Assembly: GCA_017465665.1 (NCBI GenBank)
Contig: JAFTVU010000015.1
Location: forward strand, 47,146 to 111,145
Origin: Oscillospiraceae bacterium
GTDB taxonomy: Bacteria; Bacillota; Clostridia; Oscillospirales; Ruminococcaceae
Length of the DNA stretch: 64,000 bases
Reading direction: 5' to 3'
Shown: positions 25,335 to 34,641 of the stretch, one piece after another
Position numbering within the stretch: position 1 is the first letter of the stretch
Layout of the letters: each line of letters opens with the position of its first letter
The notes under the pieces: model-generated
The model's database searches: none
The model's input: only the letters and a program-made list of their open reading frames with translations
Told to the model about the DNA's origin: nothing
Made by a program: the position numbers and the translations under genes

Positions 25335-25655
25335 TCATTCCTCTTCGCCGTCCTCATCATCGTAGCCTGCAAGCTCTGCAAAGCGCTGGAGGAAGATCTC
25401 ACCGATGGATGCGTATTCCTCATCGCTGTCTATAGTAGCCAGCATGGACTCGCCGTTTATCTCCTGCTCTTTCAGTACTACGAACTGATCTGCACCCTCG
25501 TCATCATCAGACTCGGGAACGAGTGCGTAATAAGTAGTACCGTTATACTCCATTGCGTCTATAAACTCGAAACGGGTGACATTTCCATCCTCGTCCTCAA
25601 GCTCGATTATTCCCTCTTCCTCATCGAGGAAAGTGTTGTTCATATCTTCACTCAT
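25335..25655 (-). CDS. DUF1292 domain protein
   Basis: 106 residues from the ATG at 25655, with GAAAGGAATATAATC upstream. The pattern IIELEDEDGNVTRFEFIDAM followed by YYALVPESDDDE matches DUF1292 (YrzB-like), small very acidic cytosolic proteins found across Firmicutes near housekeeping genes. The C terminus is an extended acidic tail (YDDEDGEEE). Function unknown. It stands alone between two RNA genes. Confidence 0.88.
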   Translation of the reverse strand: MSEDMNNTFLDEEEGIIELEDEDGNVTRFEFIDAMEYNGTTYYALVPESDDDEGADQFVVLKEQEINGESMLATIDSDEEYASIGEIFLQRFAELAGYDDEDGEEE

Positions 25656-25848
25656 GATTATATTCCTTTCATATCTGTGCATTAAACGCACGCTATATAC
25701 CTATTTTACACTATCGGCACGATGTTGTCAATATGAAAAACAAAGAAATTTGCCGAAAACCGCAGTTTCATGCTAAATATCATGGTTTTGTACAATTCCA
25801 ATGATTTAATATTATATAAAACATCAATAAGAAAGTTGAAAATATCTA

Positions 25849-25877
25849 TTGACTTTGCACAAAATATGTGGTATTAT
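25849..25877 (+). promoter_or_regulatory. Promoter of the large structured RNA
   Basis: TTGACT (25849-25854), 17-bp spacer, TATTAT (25872-25877), which overlaps a TATAAT at 25875-25880. Confidence 0.8.
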
Positions 25878-25883
25878 AATATC

Positions 25884-26482
25884 AAGGAAAGGGACATAGA
25901 AAAGTGAGGGAGCTTACTACTGATCCCACCGATCTTAACGAAAGGGGTACACTCCAATGGAAAGCTGAAAGATCCTAAAGGCTTATATGCAGAAAGGATA
26001 GTCCAATGGAATGACACCACTGAACATCAACTGATCTTATCAGAAAGGAGCGGGTCCGATGGAAACAACTGAGCCAAAGCACTACTTAACATCTGTGGCT
26101 CGTACCGAGAGCTGAAAGTCAAAAAATTATGGCGAACGGACTGCATGAGGGTCTTCCCTACGATATGCAGCAGCTGCCCGACCGAGTATCTACACTCATA
26201 TAAAGGCTTTCCGCAGGAGGCGGCGCAGATGACCGCATGGCAGAGTTCACTGAACGGTGCCGATCAACCGCTATACGCGTTCACATATAACACCTTATGA
26301 AAGCAGGTGGTTCCAACATGTACGGATATAGCAAAATGAGGTTAAGAAAATCTGCGAAAGGATGAGTCCCATGTACTCATAGAGTTTGCTTCGACAACAA
26401 ATTTTATGTGAGGTACACTCCGATGTAATATCGAATCAAAATTAAATAGATCACCCCCGCGGCGTGTCTGTCGCGGGGGTCT
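25884..26482 (+). ncRNA. Large structured non-coding RNA of about 600 nt (possible ROOL-like ornate RNA)
   Basis: A promoter at 25849-25877 and a GC-rich hairpin at 26453-26480 bound about 600 nt with no credible gene on either strand. Internal perfect helices include 25931-25936/25969-25974, 26031-26035/26039-26043, 26071-26076/26096-26101, 26141-26146/26165-26170 and 26362-26367/26375-26380. A motif recurs six times: GAAAGG (or a close variant), 4-8 bases, TCC, then ATG (ATGs at 25957, 26006, 26059, 26318, 26371, 26423). The decamer GGTACACTCC is exact in the first and last copies. Size, dense hairpins and the Ruminococcus-like host recall ROOL or GOLLD RNAs, but homology cannot be tested here. 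Confidence 0.72.
26453..26480. terminator. Bidirectional terminator between the large RNA and GH31
   Basis: 8-bp GC-rich arms (26453-26460 and 26473-26480) with a 12-nt loop. It lies past the GH31 stop and at the 3' end of the RNA; neither side has a long U-run. Confidence 0.75.
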
Positions 26483-26494
26483 TGTTATGTGTTA

Positions 26495-28558
26495 TCAGTA
26501 GATATCGTACTGCTTCTCCCCTCTTGTGAATACGGGGATGATATCGATAGGTGCAGGCACTGTAACGGTCTGACCGCCCTCGTAGCGCTGCTTTGTATTT
26601 GCGTCTGTCCAGACTGCGCCTGCAGGGAGATATACTGTGCGCTCACGTGCACCCTCTTCCATTACAGGAGCTACAAGGATATCAGGGCCGAACATATATT
26701 CATCCTCGATATTCCATGCGTTCTTATCCTCGCTGAAATCAAAAAACAGCGGACGCATAACAGGCATACCTGTTGCAGAGCACTCATCCATTATCTCACG
26801 GATGTATGGGCGCAGGCGCTCACGGATGAAGAGGTACTTTTTCAGTATCTCATAGTTATCCTCGCCAAAGCTCCAGACCTCGTTATCCTGACCGGAGGTA
26901 AGCTGACGTACTCCGTCAATGAACTCCTGCTCGCGCTCATACCACGGGCTGCGCTCGCCGTGCATACGGAATACAGGACAGAAAGCGCCCCACTGGAACC
27001 AACGCACCAGCAGCTCACGGAACTTCTCATCACGGATATCTCCACCGAGGAAGCCACCTATATCGCTTGTCCACCACGGGATACCGGCAACGCACATATT
27101 CAGACCTGCCTGAAGCTGCTCACGCATTGCACGGAAAGAGGAATGGATATCGCCCGACCATGTGAGAACGCCGTACTTCTGGCTGCCTGCCCATGCACAG
27201 CGCACAAGGCTGAGCACCTCTTTTTCACCCTCGGCTCTGAGACCGTCATAGAAGCCCTTTGCGTACATAAGAGGATAAATATTGGTGCACTGGAGCGCTG
27301 TACCTGCATAATAGCGGTAATTATCGAAATCATAGGGGCCGTATTCAGGCTCAGCCTCATCAAGCCAGAAAGTGCGTATGCCCTTTGCATAGTAGTTCTC
27401 GCGGCATTTTTCCCAGACGAATTTCTGAGCACCCGGGTGAGTTGCATCATAGAAAACGGTGTTGCCCATCCATGTCATGTGCAGTCCGTTGCCTCTGTCC
27501 GCAGAAACAAGGTATCCCTTGTCAGCCATCTCCCAGAAATTCTCGCTCTTTTCGTCAATGGTCGGCCAGACGGAGACTACCGTTTCAATGCCGAGCTCCT
27601 TGAGCTCCTTTACCATTGCATCGGGATCGGGCCAGTCGCGCGGCTCGAACTTGAAATCGCCCTGTCTTGTCCAGTGGAAGAAATCCACTACGATAGCGTC
27701 CATAGGCAGACCGCGGCGCTTGTGCTCCCTTGCGACAGCGAGTATCTCGTCCTGTGTGCGGTAACGAAGCTTGCACTGCCAGTAGCCCAGACCATATTCG
27801 GGCATACGCGGTGCTCTGCCGACTGCGGCGGTGTAGTTCTTTTCTATCTCGGCAGGAGTATCGCCTGCTGTGATGAAGTAATCCAGCTTCTGCGTTGACT
27901 TTGCGTACCACTCTGTCTTGTTAGTACCGAATGTTGCTGTGCCGATGGCAGGGTTGTTCCAGAGGAAGCCGTAGCCCCTGCTGGATATCATAAACGGCAC
28001 ACTTGCCTGTGAATTACGGTGAGCAAGCTCCAGAACAGCGCCTTTCTTATCAAGGTGCTTCTCCTGATACTGACCCATACCGAAGATCTTTTCATCATCG
28101 AATGCTTCAAAGCGTGCGGTAAGCTCATAATCAGTGCCGCCCTGTCGGCATTTCAGCTCCCTTGCCACAACGCGCAGCGGAACGCAGTAACGGTTGATAC
28201 GGTTACGGTCGCGCCAGTATTCCTCTGTAAGAAGCTCACCGCGCTGATTGTAGAAGCTGATACGGCCCTCGTAGTCTACCTTTGCGGTTATCTTTCCATT
28301 GGTTATGTAATGATTTGTACCTGTGGAGTGATAGTGTGCGTATTCCTCATCCTTATACCACGGGTCTGTGGTATCGACAGTTTCCTCACGGAAAGAGGGC
28401 ACGCACCATTTCACAGGCTCGCACAGAGCCCAGTCATGCTTATCCATTTCGGGGGCGGCGGTCATGCGGACGCGCAGAGAGCTCTCTCCCCACGGCTCTA
28501 TCCAGACCTGAGAATTGCCGTTTGCTATTATTAAGCGGTTGTTTTCGGTGTAGATCAT
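26495..28558 (-). CDS. GH31 alpha-xylosidase/alpha-glucosidase
   Basis: 687 residues, without a signal peptide, from an ATG preceded by AAAGGACATCATT. The catalytic nucleophile is Asp400 in FWLDEAEPE and the acid/base Asp470 in WSGDIHSSF; the barrel holds VVDFFHWTRQGDFKF. The WLDEAEPE form and F-H-W segment resemble bacterial alpha-xylosidases (XylS/YicI group), which remove alpha-1,6 xylose from xyloglucan oligosaccharides. Working with the cytosolic GH74 at 56.6 kb and GH3 would give an intracellular xyloglucan route. The xylosidase specificity is inference. Confidence 0.93.
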   Translation of the reverse strand: MIYTENNRLIIANGNSQVWIEPWGESSLRVRMTAAPEMDKHDWALCEPVKWCVPSFREETVDTTDPWYKDEEYAHYHSTGTNHYITNGKITAKVDYEGRISFYNQRGELLTEEYWRDRNRINRYCVPLRVVARELKCRQGGTDYELTARFEAFDDEKIFGMGQYQEKHLDKKGAVLELAHRNSQASVPFMISSRGYGFLWNNPAIGTATFGTNKTEWYAKSTQKLDYFITAGDTPAEIEKNYTAAVGRAPRMPEYGLGYWQCKLRYRTQDEILAVAREHKRRGLPMDAIVVDFFHWTRQGDFKFEPRDWPDPDAMVKELKELGIETVVSVWPTIDEKSENFWEMADKGYLVSADRGNGLHMTWMGNTVFYDATHPGAQKFVWEKCRENYYAKGIRTFWLDEAEPEYGPYDFDNYRYYAGTALQCTNIYPLMYAKGFYDGLRAEGEKEVLSLVRCAWAGSQKYGVLTWSGDIHSSFRAMREQLQAGLNMCVAGIPWWTSDIGGFLGGDIRDEKFRELLVRWFQWGAFCPVFRMHGERSPWYEREQEFIDGVRQLTSGQDNEVWSFGEDNYEILKKYLFIRERLRPYIREIMDECSATGMPVMRPLFFDFSEDKNAWNIEDEYMFGPDILVAPVMEEGARERTVYLPAGAVWTDANTKQRYEGGQTVTVPAPIDIIPVFTRGEKQYDIY

Positions 28559-28590
28559 AATGATGTCCTTTCTGTGAGGTAAATTGGAAT

Positions 28591-28986
28591 TTATTTAATC
28601 CACCATTCAGGAGTTATTTCCCCGAGTTTTATGGTTTTGCCCGTGGAATAATCAAGCATAATTTCTATATCATAATAATTTCCTGCCATAAGTTGAACCA
28701 TAAGTTCTCGACAAGCACCACAAGGAGCGCCGTTAGAACCATCGGGCAAAATACAAAGAACTTTGTCGATTTCCTGTTCACCATTAGTAATCATATTAAA
28801 AATAGCATTTCTTTCTGCACAAATACCGAGTGTTGAACAAGTATCTATGCAAACACCCGTGTATATCTTTCCTGATTTTGAACAGACCGCAGCGGATACT
28901 TCTCCGCAAGTGACATATTCCGAAATTCTGCGCTCATTCAATACAGCTTTTGCGGCATCATACATTTCATTCCATATCTTTTCCAT
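28591..28986 (-). CDS. Cytidine deaminase family protein
   Basis: 131 residues with both zinc motifs: CAERNAIFNMI (His-to-Cys type ligand plus catalytic Glu) and PCGACRELM. This is the length of bacterial Cdd or blasticidin-S-deaminase-like proteins, which deaminate cytidine or analogues. The coding sequence is more AT-rich than its neighbours. It lies 32 bp upstream of GH31 on the same strand and could be cotranscribed by chance. The C-terminal half departs from housekeeping Cdd, so the substrate is open. Confidence 0.85.
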   Translation of the reverse strand: MEKIWNEMYDAAKAVLNERRISEYVTCGEVSAAVCSKSGKIYTGVCIDTCSTLGICAERNAIFNMITNGEQEIDKVLCILPDGSNGAPCGACRELMVQLMAGNYYDIEIMLDYSTGKTIKLGEITPEWWIK

Positions 28987-29110
28987 AAGTAATCTCCTCG
29001 TTAAATTCTCATTTACTTAATCACATACATTTTACCTCATAACGGAAAAATTTTCAAGTACCACAGGAAAATTTTTATCTGTGACACCGATTACACGATC
29101 AGTTTCTCTA

Positions 29111-29139
29111 TTGCAAAAAAAGCCGATCTATGTTATCAT
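29111..29139 (+). promoter_or_regulatory. Promoter of the dnaD operon
   Basis: TTGCAA (29111-29116), 17-bp spacer, TATCAT (29134-29139), 34 bp before the dnaD start. Confidence 0.7.
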
Positions 29140-29173
29140 AGATATAGTAATATTTATAAGTACAGGTGATGAA

Positions 29174-30175
29174 ATGAAATATTCCCTTAACGCAGGTGAA
29201 TGGAACAGCGTGTTTGCGGTTCCCACCAGCGTTGTTGACAGATACATAAAGCTCGCAGGCGCAGGTGCGCTGAAGCTGCTGCTGTTTCTCATGAGGCACG
29301 GCGGCGAATCCTTTTCAGATGATGAGCTTAAGGACGCTCTCGGCTTCCGCAGAGAGGGCGAGCTTGAGGACGCTGCACTGTTCTGGGTGCAGAGAGGCAT
29401 CATAAAGGCTGACAGCACCTCCCTTTCCGCAGCAGCGGATGAAATTCCTGTTCAGCAGACGCTGCCTGAAATGGATGACGAGCCTAAGAAACAGAGCACC
29501 AGCGTGCGCGCCGTAAACGACAGCTCCGCTGCGATATATACTGCCTCGGACATTGCTGGGCGTATCAATACCGATAAGGCGATAAGCTACCTGTTTTCCG
29601 AAGCACAGGCTCTTTATGGCAGACTGCTCAAGCAGCCCGAGAGCCGCACGATACTTATGCTTGTGGATCACTATGGTCTTCCTGCAGAGGTAGCTGCAAT
29701 GCTGCTGAAATACTGCTTCAAGATAGGCAAGACATCTATGGGATACATCCAGACAGTTGCCCAGACATGGTCAGATGACGGTATCCGCACCGCCGCGGAA
29801 GCAGACGCGCTGCTTGCGAAGCTCGAACACCGCTTCGCAGCAGAGGAAAAGCTGAGAAACGCTATGCACCTTACAACTAAATTCTCCCCAAAGCAGCAGA
29901 GCTTCATCAAGGTGTGGACGGAGGACTGGGAATTCAGCGTGGATATGATAATGCACGCCTATGATATAACGCTTGACAACACAGGCGGTATGAACTTCAG
30001 CTATACAAACAAGGTACTTGAAAACTGGCATTCCGCAGGCATCCGTACAAAGGAAGCTGCCGAGGAAGAAGCAAAAGCACACAAGAACGGCAGGAAAAAG
30101 CCTGAGGCCGACAGTAAATCCTCCATCAATGTTGACGATGTTATGCTTGATGTGCTTAACAAATACCGCAGTTAA
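29174..30175 (+). CDS. DnaD-domain replication initiation protein
   Basis: 333 residues from the ATG at 29174 with AGGTGA upstream; the longer frame has no ribosome site. A winged-helix-like N-terminal domain (about 1-95: AGALKLLLFLMRHGGESFSD, LGFRREGELEDAALFWVQRG) and a DnaB_2/DnaD C-terminal domain (MLVDHYGLPAEVAAMLLKYC, IQTVAQTWSDDGIRT) are visible. A second DnaD-like repeat with FIKVWTEDWEFSVDMIMHAY follows. It primes helicase loading together with the DnaI-like gene 13 bp downstream. Confidence 0.9.
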   Translation: MKYSLNAGEWNSVFAVPTSVVDRYIKLAGAGALKLLLFLMRHGGESFSDDELKDALGFRREGELEDAALFWVQRGIIKADSTSLSAAADEIPVQQTLPEMDDEPKKQSTSVRAVNDSSAAIYTASDIAGRINTDKAISYLFSEAQALYGRLLKQPESRTILMLVDHYGLPAEVAAMLLKYCFKIGKTSMGYIQTVAQTWSDDGIRTAAEADALLAKLEHRFAAEEKLRNAMHLTTKFSPKQQSFIKVWTEDWEFSVDMIMHAYDITLDNTGGMNFSYTNKVLENWHSAGIRTKEAAEEEAKAHKNGRKKPEADSKSSINVDDVMLDVLNKYRS

Positions 30176-30188
30176 GGAAATCTGAATT

Positions 30189-31163
30189 ATGAGCATTAAT
30201 GAAAAATATTTTGATATAGCGATGGACAAGCTCCGCCAGCGCCGTGACGCAAACCGCGCCATTCTGCAGAGCAGACACAGGGAGATCTGTGAAAAACAGC
30301 CGCGGTATGCTCTGCTGGAGCAGTCGCTCGCTGAGACATCTGCTCAGCTTATCAGGCTTATGCTTACAGACAGGGATAACAGTCAGACAACACTGAAGCA
30401 GCTTGAGGAAAGCAATCTTGCAATGCAGAACGAAATGCATTCCATACTTACAGGCGCAGGCTACCCTGCCGACTACCTTGAGGAGATATTCACCTGCCCC
30501 GTGTGCAGGGACAAGGGCACTGCTGACGGAAAATGGTGCGAATGCGTAAACAAGCTGATGCTGAACGCCGCCGCAGAGGAGCTTAATTCGGTATCTCCGA
30601 TGAAGCTCTCCACCTTTGAAAGCTTTGATCTTGGCTACTTTTCAGCAGAGATCGATCCTGCTCTCGGCGTAAGCCACAGAGATATCATGAAAAAAAACTA
30701 CGAATTCTGCAAGCGATACGCTGAGGAATTTACCACTGACAGCGAGGGTATCTTCATGAGCGGCGGAACAGGTCTCGGAAAGACACATCTTTCCCTCGCT
30801 ATTGCAGATACTGTTATAAGAAAGGGCTACTCTGTCATCTACGGCTCTGTTCCTGAGCTGCTGCGCGATATTGAAAAGCAGCACTACGGCAAGAGCGAGG
30901 AGGATACTCTGGGCTCACTCACCCGATGCGATCTGCTGATACTTGATGATCTTGGCGCGGAGGCTGAAAAGGCGACCTACCCCTCCCTGCTGTATCAGCT
31001 CATCAACGCACGAATAAGCCGCGGTCTTCCGATGATAATAAATTCAAACTGCGGCGCAAACGAGCTTAAATCACGCTATCAGGACAGGATATGGTCGCGT
31101 ATATTCAGCTATGAGGTGCTGATGTTCGTTGGTCAGGATGTACGCAGGAGACTCAGAAAGTAA
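30189..31163 (+). CDS. DnaC/DnaI-type helicase loader ATPase
   Basis: 324 residues. An N-terminal helical and zinc-binding part (CPVCRDKGTADGKWCEC) precedes an AAA+ domain with Walker A MSGGTGLGKTHLS, Walker B LLILDDLGAE and sensor 1 INSNCGANEL. This is the architecture of DnaI, which loads the replicative helicase. It follows dnaD by 13 bp, giving a primosome pair at the head of a metabolic operon. Confidence 0.93.
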   Translation: MSINEKYFDIAMDKLRQRRDANRAILQSRHREICEKQPRYALLEQSLAETSAQLIRLMLTDRDNSQTTLKQLEESNLAMQNEMHSILTGAGYPADYLEEIFTCPVCRDKGTADGKWCECVNKLMLNAAAEELNSVSPMKLSTFESFDLGYFSAEIDPALGVSHRDIMKKNYEFCKRYAEEFTTDSEGIFMSGGTGLGKTHLSLAIADTVIRKGYSVIYGSVPELLRDIEKQHYGKSEEDTLGSLTRCDLLILDDLGAEAEKATYPSLLYQLINARISRGLPMIINSNCGANELKSRYQDRIWSRIFSYEVLMFVGQDVRRRLRK

Positions 31164-31217
31164 GTAATTCAGCGGAATGGCGCACGTCATACGCTCATAT
31201 ATCAGGAGGTATACACT

Positions 31218-32303
31218 ATGGGAAAACTAAAGATCGGTATTCTTACAAGCGGCGGCGACTGCCCGGGTCTGAACGCTACGATACGCGGTGTTGCTAAGGC
31301 AACCTATGAAGCTTTCGGCTCGGATAAGGTCGAAATAATCGGAATAAACGACGGCTATCACGGACTTATCCACGGCGCGTACAAGACCATGCAGCCCTCG
31401 GATTTCTCAGGTATACTGACACAGGGCGGTACTATCCTCGGTACAAAGCGCACTCCTTTTAAAAAGATGCAGATCATCGAGGATGATAATGTTGACAAGG
31501 TCAAGGAGATGAAGCAGACATATAAGGAGCTGAAGCTGGACTGTCTGTTCACACTTGGCGGAAACGGCACTCACAAGACTGCTAATATGCTGTCCGAGGA
31601 GGGTCTGAACGTTATCGGTCTGCCCAAAACTATTGATAACGATATTTTCGGTACTGATGTTACATTCGGCTTCCACTCTGCTGTGGATATCGGTACTGAG
31701 GTTATCGACCGTATCCATACCACAGCCGATTCCCACAGCCGTATCATGGTAATTGAGATCATGGGCAACAAGGCTGGCTGGCTGACTCTGTACAGCGGAC
31801 TTGCAGGCGGTGCGGATATCATTCTTCTGCCTGAGATACCCTTTGATATCAACAAGGTGGCAGAGGCTTGTCAGAAGCGCGCTGACGCAGGCAAGGATTT
31901 CTCTATCCTCGCAGTTGCAGAGGGCTGCTTTGACAAGGAGGAGGCTAAGCTCAAGAAAAAGGAGCGTGCAAGACTTCGTGCAGAGCGCGGTGAGACCACT
32001 GCCACAGCACGAATCGCCAAGGGCATACAGGAGATGACAGGTCTTGAAACAAGAACTGTTGTTCCCGGACACATCCTCAGAGGAGGAAGCCCCTCGGCTT
32101 ATGACAGAATACTCGCTACACAGTTCGGCGCACACGCTGCCGAGCTGCTGAAAAAGGAGAAGTTCGGTTATACAGTTGCAATGGTGGACGGCAAGATCAC
32201 TGAAAATCCTCTCGTTGATGTGGCTATGAAAACAAAATTCGTACCCGATGACTGCAAGATGGTGAAGACCGCAAGAGATATCGGTATCTCCTTTGGTGAT
32301 TAA
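31218..32303 (+). CDS. 6-phosphofructokinase, ATP/PPi mixed-type
   Basis: 361 residues starting LKIGILTSGGDCPGLNATIR. The phosphoryl-donor motif is GGNGTHKT and the catalytic motif PKTIDND. ATP-specific enzymes usually have PGTIDND, while Lys at this position is typical of pyrophosphate-using or mixed group members. The glycine in GGNGT argues against strict PPi use, so the donor is ambiguous. It phosphorylates fructose-6-phosphate in glycolysis. GGAGG lies before the ATG. It is followed directly by mnmA and then by a second PFK. Confidence 0.92.
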   Translation: MGKLKIGILTSGGDCPGLNATIRGVAKATYEAFGSDKVEIIGINDGYHGLIHGAYKTMQPSDFSGILTQGGTILGTKRTPFKKMQIIEDDNVDKVKEMKQTYKELKLDCLFTLGGNGTHKTANMLSEEGLNVIGLPKTIDNDIFGTDVTFGFHSAVDIGTEVIDRIHTTADSHSRIMVIEIMGNKAGWLTLYSGLAGGADIILLPEIPFDINKVAEACQKRADAGKDFSILAVAEGCFDKEEAKLKKKERARLRAERGETTATARIAKGIQEMTGLETRTVVPGHILRGGSPSAYDRILATQFGAHAAELLKKEKFGYTVAMVDGKITENPLVDVAMKTKFVPDDCKMVKTARDIGISFGD

Positions 32304-32306
32304 CGC

Positions 32307-33371
32307 ATGAGAAAAAAGCTGATGCTTGCAATGAGCGGCGGAGTTGACAGCTCCGCTGCCCTTGTGCTGTTAAAGGAGCATTTTGACGTCATCGGCGGCA
32401 CGATGAGCCTTTTCGATAAGGATGAATCATGCGGCAAGTGCTCTGCAAAGGACGTGGAGGACGCTAAGAACGTCGCTGCAAAGCTGGGTATAGAGCATCA
32501 TGTGATAGGGCTTAAAGAGCAGTTCCGTGAGCACGTCACAGATGATTTTGTTCAGACTTATCTGGATGGCGGCACACCTAACCCGTGCGTTCAGTGCAAC
32601 AAGCACATCAAATTCGGGGCGCTGCTGGATGAAGCGATAAAGCTCGGATGTGAGTATTTCGCTACGGGACATTACGCAAGGGTTGAATATGACGAGAGCC
32701 GCGGAAGATACCTGCTGAAAAAGGCAACTGTTGATGATAAGATCAACCCGAAAGATCAGAGCTATGTGCTGTATAATCTGACACAGGAGCAGCTTAAACG
32801 CGTTGTGTTCCCTCTTGGCACAATGAACAAGGAACAGGTCCGTGAAATAGCACTGCAAAACTGTCTTGTAAACGCAGACAAGCCTGACAGTCAGGATATC
32901 TGCTTTGTGCCTGACGGTGATTATGCAGGTTTTATCGACAGATACGGCGCTGAATATGCACGCGGCAGCTTTGTGGATATCAACGGAAATACCCTTGGCG
33001 AACACAAAGGTATCATCCACTACACTATCGGTCAGCGCAAGGGGCTGGGGTTATCTTTCGGAAAGCCGATGTTCGTTGTTGCAAAGAATGCCGAGAATAA
33101 CACTGTTACTCTTGGCGAGCAGGAGCTGCTTTTCACTTCTAAGATCACTGCACGGGACGTAAATCTTATCGCAACCGATAAGCTCACTTCTCCCCTGCAC
33201 TGTACTGCAAAGACACGCTACACAGGCGCTGAGATACCCTGTGAAATTTCCGATCTTGGAAACGGCAGAGTGCAGGTGATCTTTGACAAACCGCAGAGAG
33301 CTGCAGCAAGAGGGCAATCCGTAGTATTCTATGACAGGGATATCGTTATAGGCGGAGGAATTATCGAGTAA
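32307..33371 (+). CDS. mnmA: tRNA-specific 2-thiouridylase MnmA
   Basis: 354 residues with the PP-loop AMSGGVDSSAAL, the catalytic cysteine in TPNPCVQCNKHIKF, the second cysteine in SQDICFVPDGDY, and the C-terminal beta-barrel with YTIGQRKGLGLSFGKP. It thiolates U34 of tRNA-Lys, -Glu and -Gln using persulfide sulfur. It starts 3 bp after the first PFK stop, and the second PFK begins 58 bp beyond it. No dedicated cysteine desulfurase is adjacent. Confidence 0.96.
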   Translation: MRKKLMLAMSGGVDSSAALVLLKEHFDVIGGTMSLFDKDESCGKCSAKDVEDAKNVAAKLGIEHHVIGLKEQFREHVTDDFVQTYLDGGTPNPCVQCNKHIKFGALLDEAIKLGCEYFATGHYARVEYDESRGRYLLKKATVDDKINPKDQSYVLYNLTQEQLKRVVFPLGTMNKEQVREIALQNCLVNADKPDSQDICFVPDGDYAGFIDRYGAEYARGSFVDINGNTLGEHKGIIHYTIGQRKGLGLSFGKPMFVVAKNAENNTVTLGEQELLFTSKITARDVNLIATDKLTSPLHCTAKTRYTGAEIPCEISDLGNGRVQVIFDKPQRAAARGQSVVFYDRDIVIGGGIIE

Positions 33372-33429
33372 CTTAACGGACAGCGTCCGTAAAATAAAGA
33401 ACAAAGAAAAGACAATGGAGGTTTACACT

Positions 33430-34641
33430 ATGTTCAACATAGCAGTAGCACAATCGGGCGGACCTACCGCCGCTATCAACGCTTCACTTACAGGAGTTTT
33501 CAGCGGAGCGGAGCTGTGCCCCGACATCGACGAGATCTACGGCGCAGAAAACGGTATTGAGGGTATCCTGAACGACCGTCTGCTCAATCTCAGAAATATC
33601 CTGATGGACGAGCACGACAAGGAGCTGCTCATGAAGACACCCTCTACAATACTTGGCTCCTGCCGCTTCAAGCTAAAGGATTTCGAGCAGGACGAGGAGA
33701 GCTATCTGAAGATACTGGATACTTTCAACAAGCACAATATCAAGGCTTTCTTCTATATCGGCGGTAACGACTCAATGGATACCGTGATGAAGCTGGACAG
33801 ATATTTTACTGCTCAGGGCATCGATATCAAGGTGATCGGCGTTCCGAAGACTATCGATAATGATGTTACGGAAACCGACCACACCCCCGGCTTCGGCTCT
33901 GCGGCGAAGTATGTTGCAACTTCACTGCAGGAGATAATCCGCGACTGCCGTGTATACTCTATCCCCTCCGTTACCATAGTTGAGATAATGGGCAGAGACG
34001 CAGGCTGGCTGGCAGCGTCATCATGTGTGCTCCGTGCAAACGGCGAGCCTGCTCCTCACATGATTTATCTGCCTGAGAACGACTTCTCCCCCGAAAAGTT
34101 CCTTGAGGACGTAAAGCAGGCACAGCTGAGATACAAGGCTGTTATCGTTGCCGTTTCTGAGGGCGTGAAATGTGATTTTGCCACCGATGACGACGCGGCT
34201 GTGGACGCATTCGGTCATGTAATGCTGGGTGGTATCGGAAAGAAGCTGGAGAAGTTCGTCGCCGCTAATATCGGCTGCAAGGTGCGTTCTATCGAGCTCA
34301 ACGTTATGCAGAGATGCAGCTCGCATATCGCATCACTCACCGATATAACAGAGGCTGAGCGTATAGGCAGAGAGGCTGTTGCAGCAGCTATAGAGCGCGG
34401 CGAGAGCGGTGTTATGATGAGCTTCAAGCGTATCAGCAACAATCCCTACCGCTGTGAGATCGTAACTGCTGATATCAGCAAGATCGCAAATCAGGAGAAG
34501 AAGTTCCCCAAGGAGTGGATAAACCCCGAGGGCAACAATGTTACGATAGACGCGCTGAACTACTTCCTCCCTCTCATTCAGGGCGAGCCTGTTATTGAGT
34601 ACAGAAACGGCATACCTGTACATTTCAGATTAAATCAGTAA
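33430..34641 (+). CDS. PPi-dependent 6-phosphofructokinase
   Basis: 403 residues from the ATG at 33430 (MFNIAVAQSGGPTAAINASL) with GGAGG upstream. The donor site reads GGNDSMDT, with Asp where ATP enzymes have Gly, and the catalytic motif is PKTIDND. The Asp plus Lys pair is the signature of pyrophosphate-dependent PFK. The reaction is reversible, so the enzyme can serve glycolysis and gluconeogenesis and saves ATP, which is common in cellulolytic clostridia. It is the last gene of the operon; the tandem palindromic repeat begins at its 3' end. Confidence 0.93.
   Translation: MFNIAVAQSGGPTAAINASLTGVFSGAELCPDIDEIYGAENGIEGILNDRLLNLRNILMDEHDKELLMKTPSTILGSCRFKLKDFEQDEESYLKILDTFNKHNIKAFFYIGGNDSMDTVMKLDRYFTAQGIDIKVIGVPKTIDNDVTETDHTPGFGSAAKYVATSLQEIIRDCRVYSIPSVTIVEIMGRDAGWLAASSCVLRANGEPAPHMIYLPENDFSPEKFLEDVKQAQLRYKAVIVAVSEGVKCDFATDDDAAVDAFGHVMLGGIGKKLEKFVAANIGCKVRSIELNVMQRCSSHIASLTDITEAERIGREAVAAAIERGESGVMMSFKRISNNPYRCEIVTADISKIANQEKKFPKEWINPEGNNVTIDALNYFLPLIQGEPVIEYRNGIPVHFRLNQ

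Noticed and set aside
25884-26482. Possible gene of very small peptides
   Set aside because: The micro-ORFs differ in sequence and length and several end after one to three codons; a structured RNA explains the repeated motif better.
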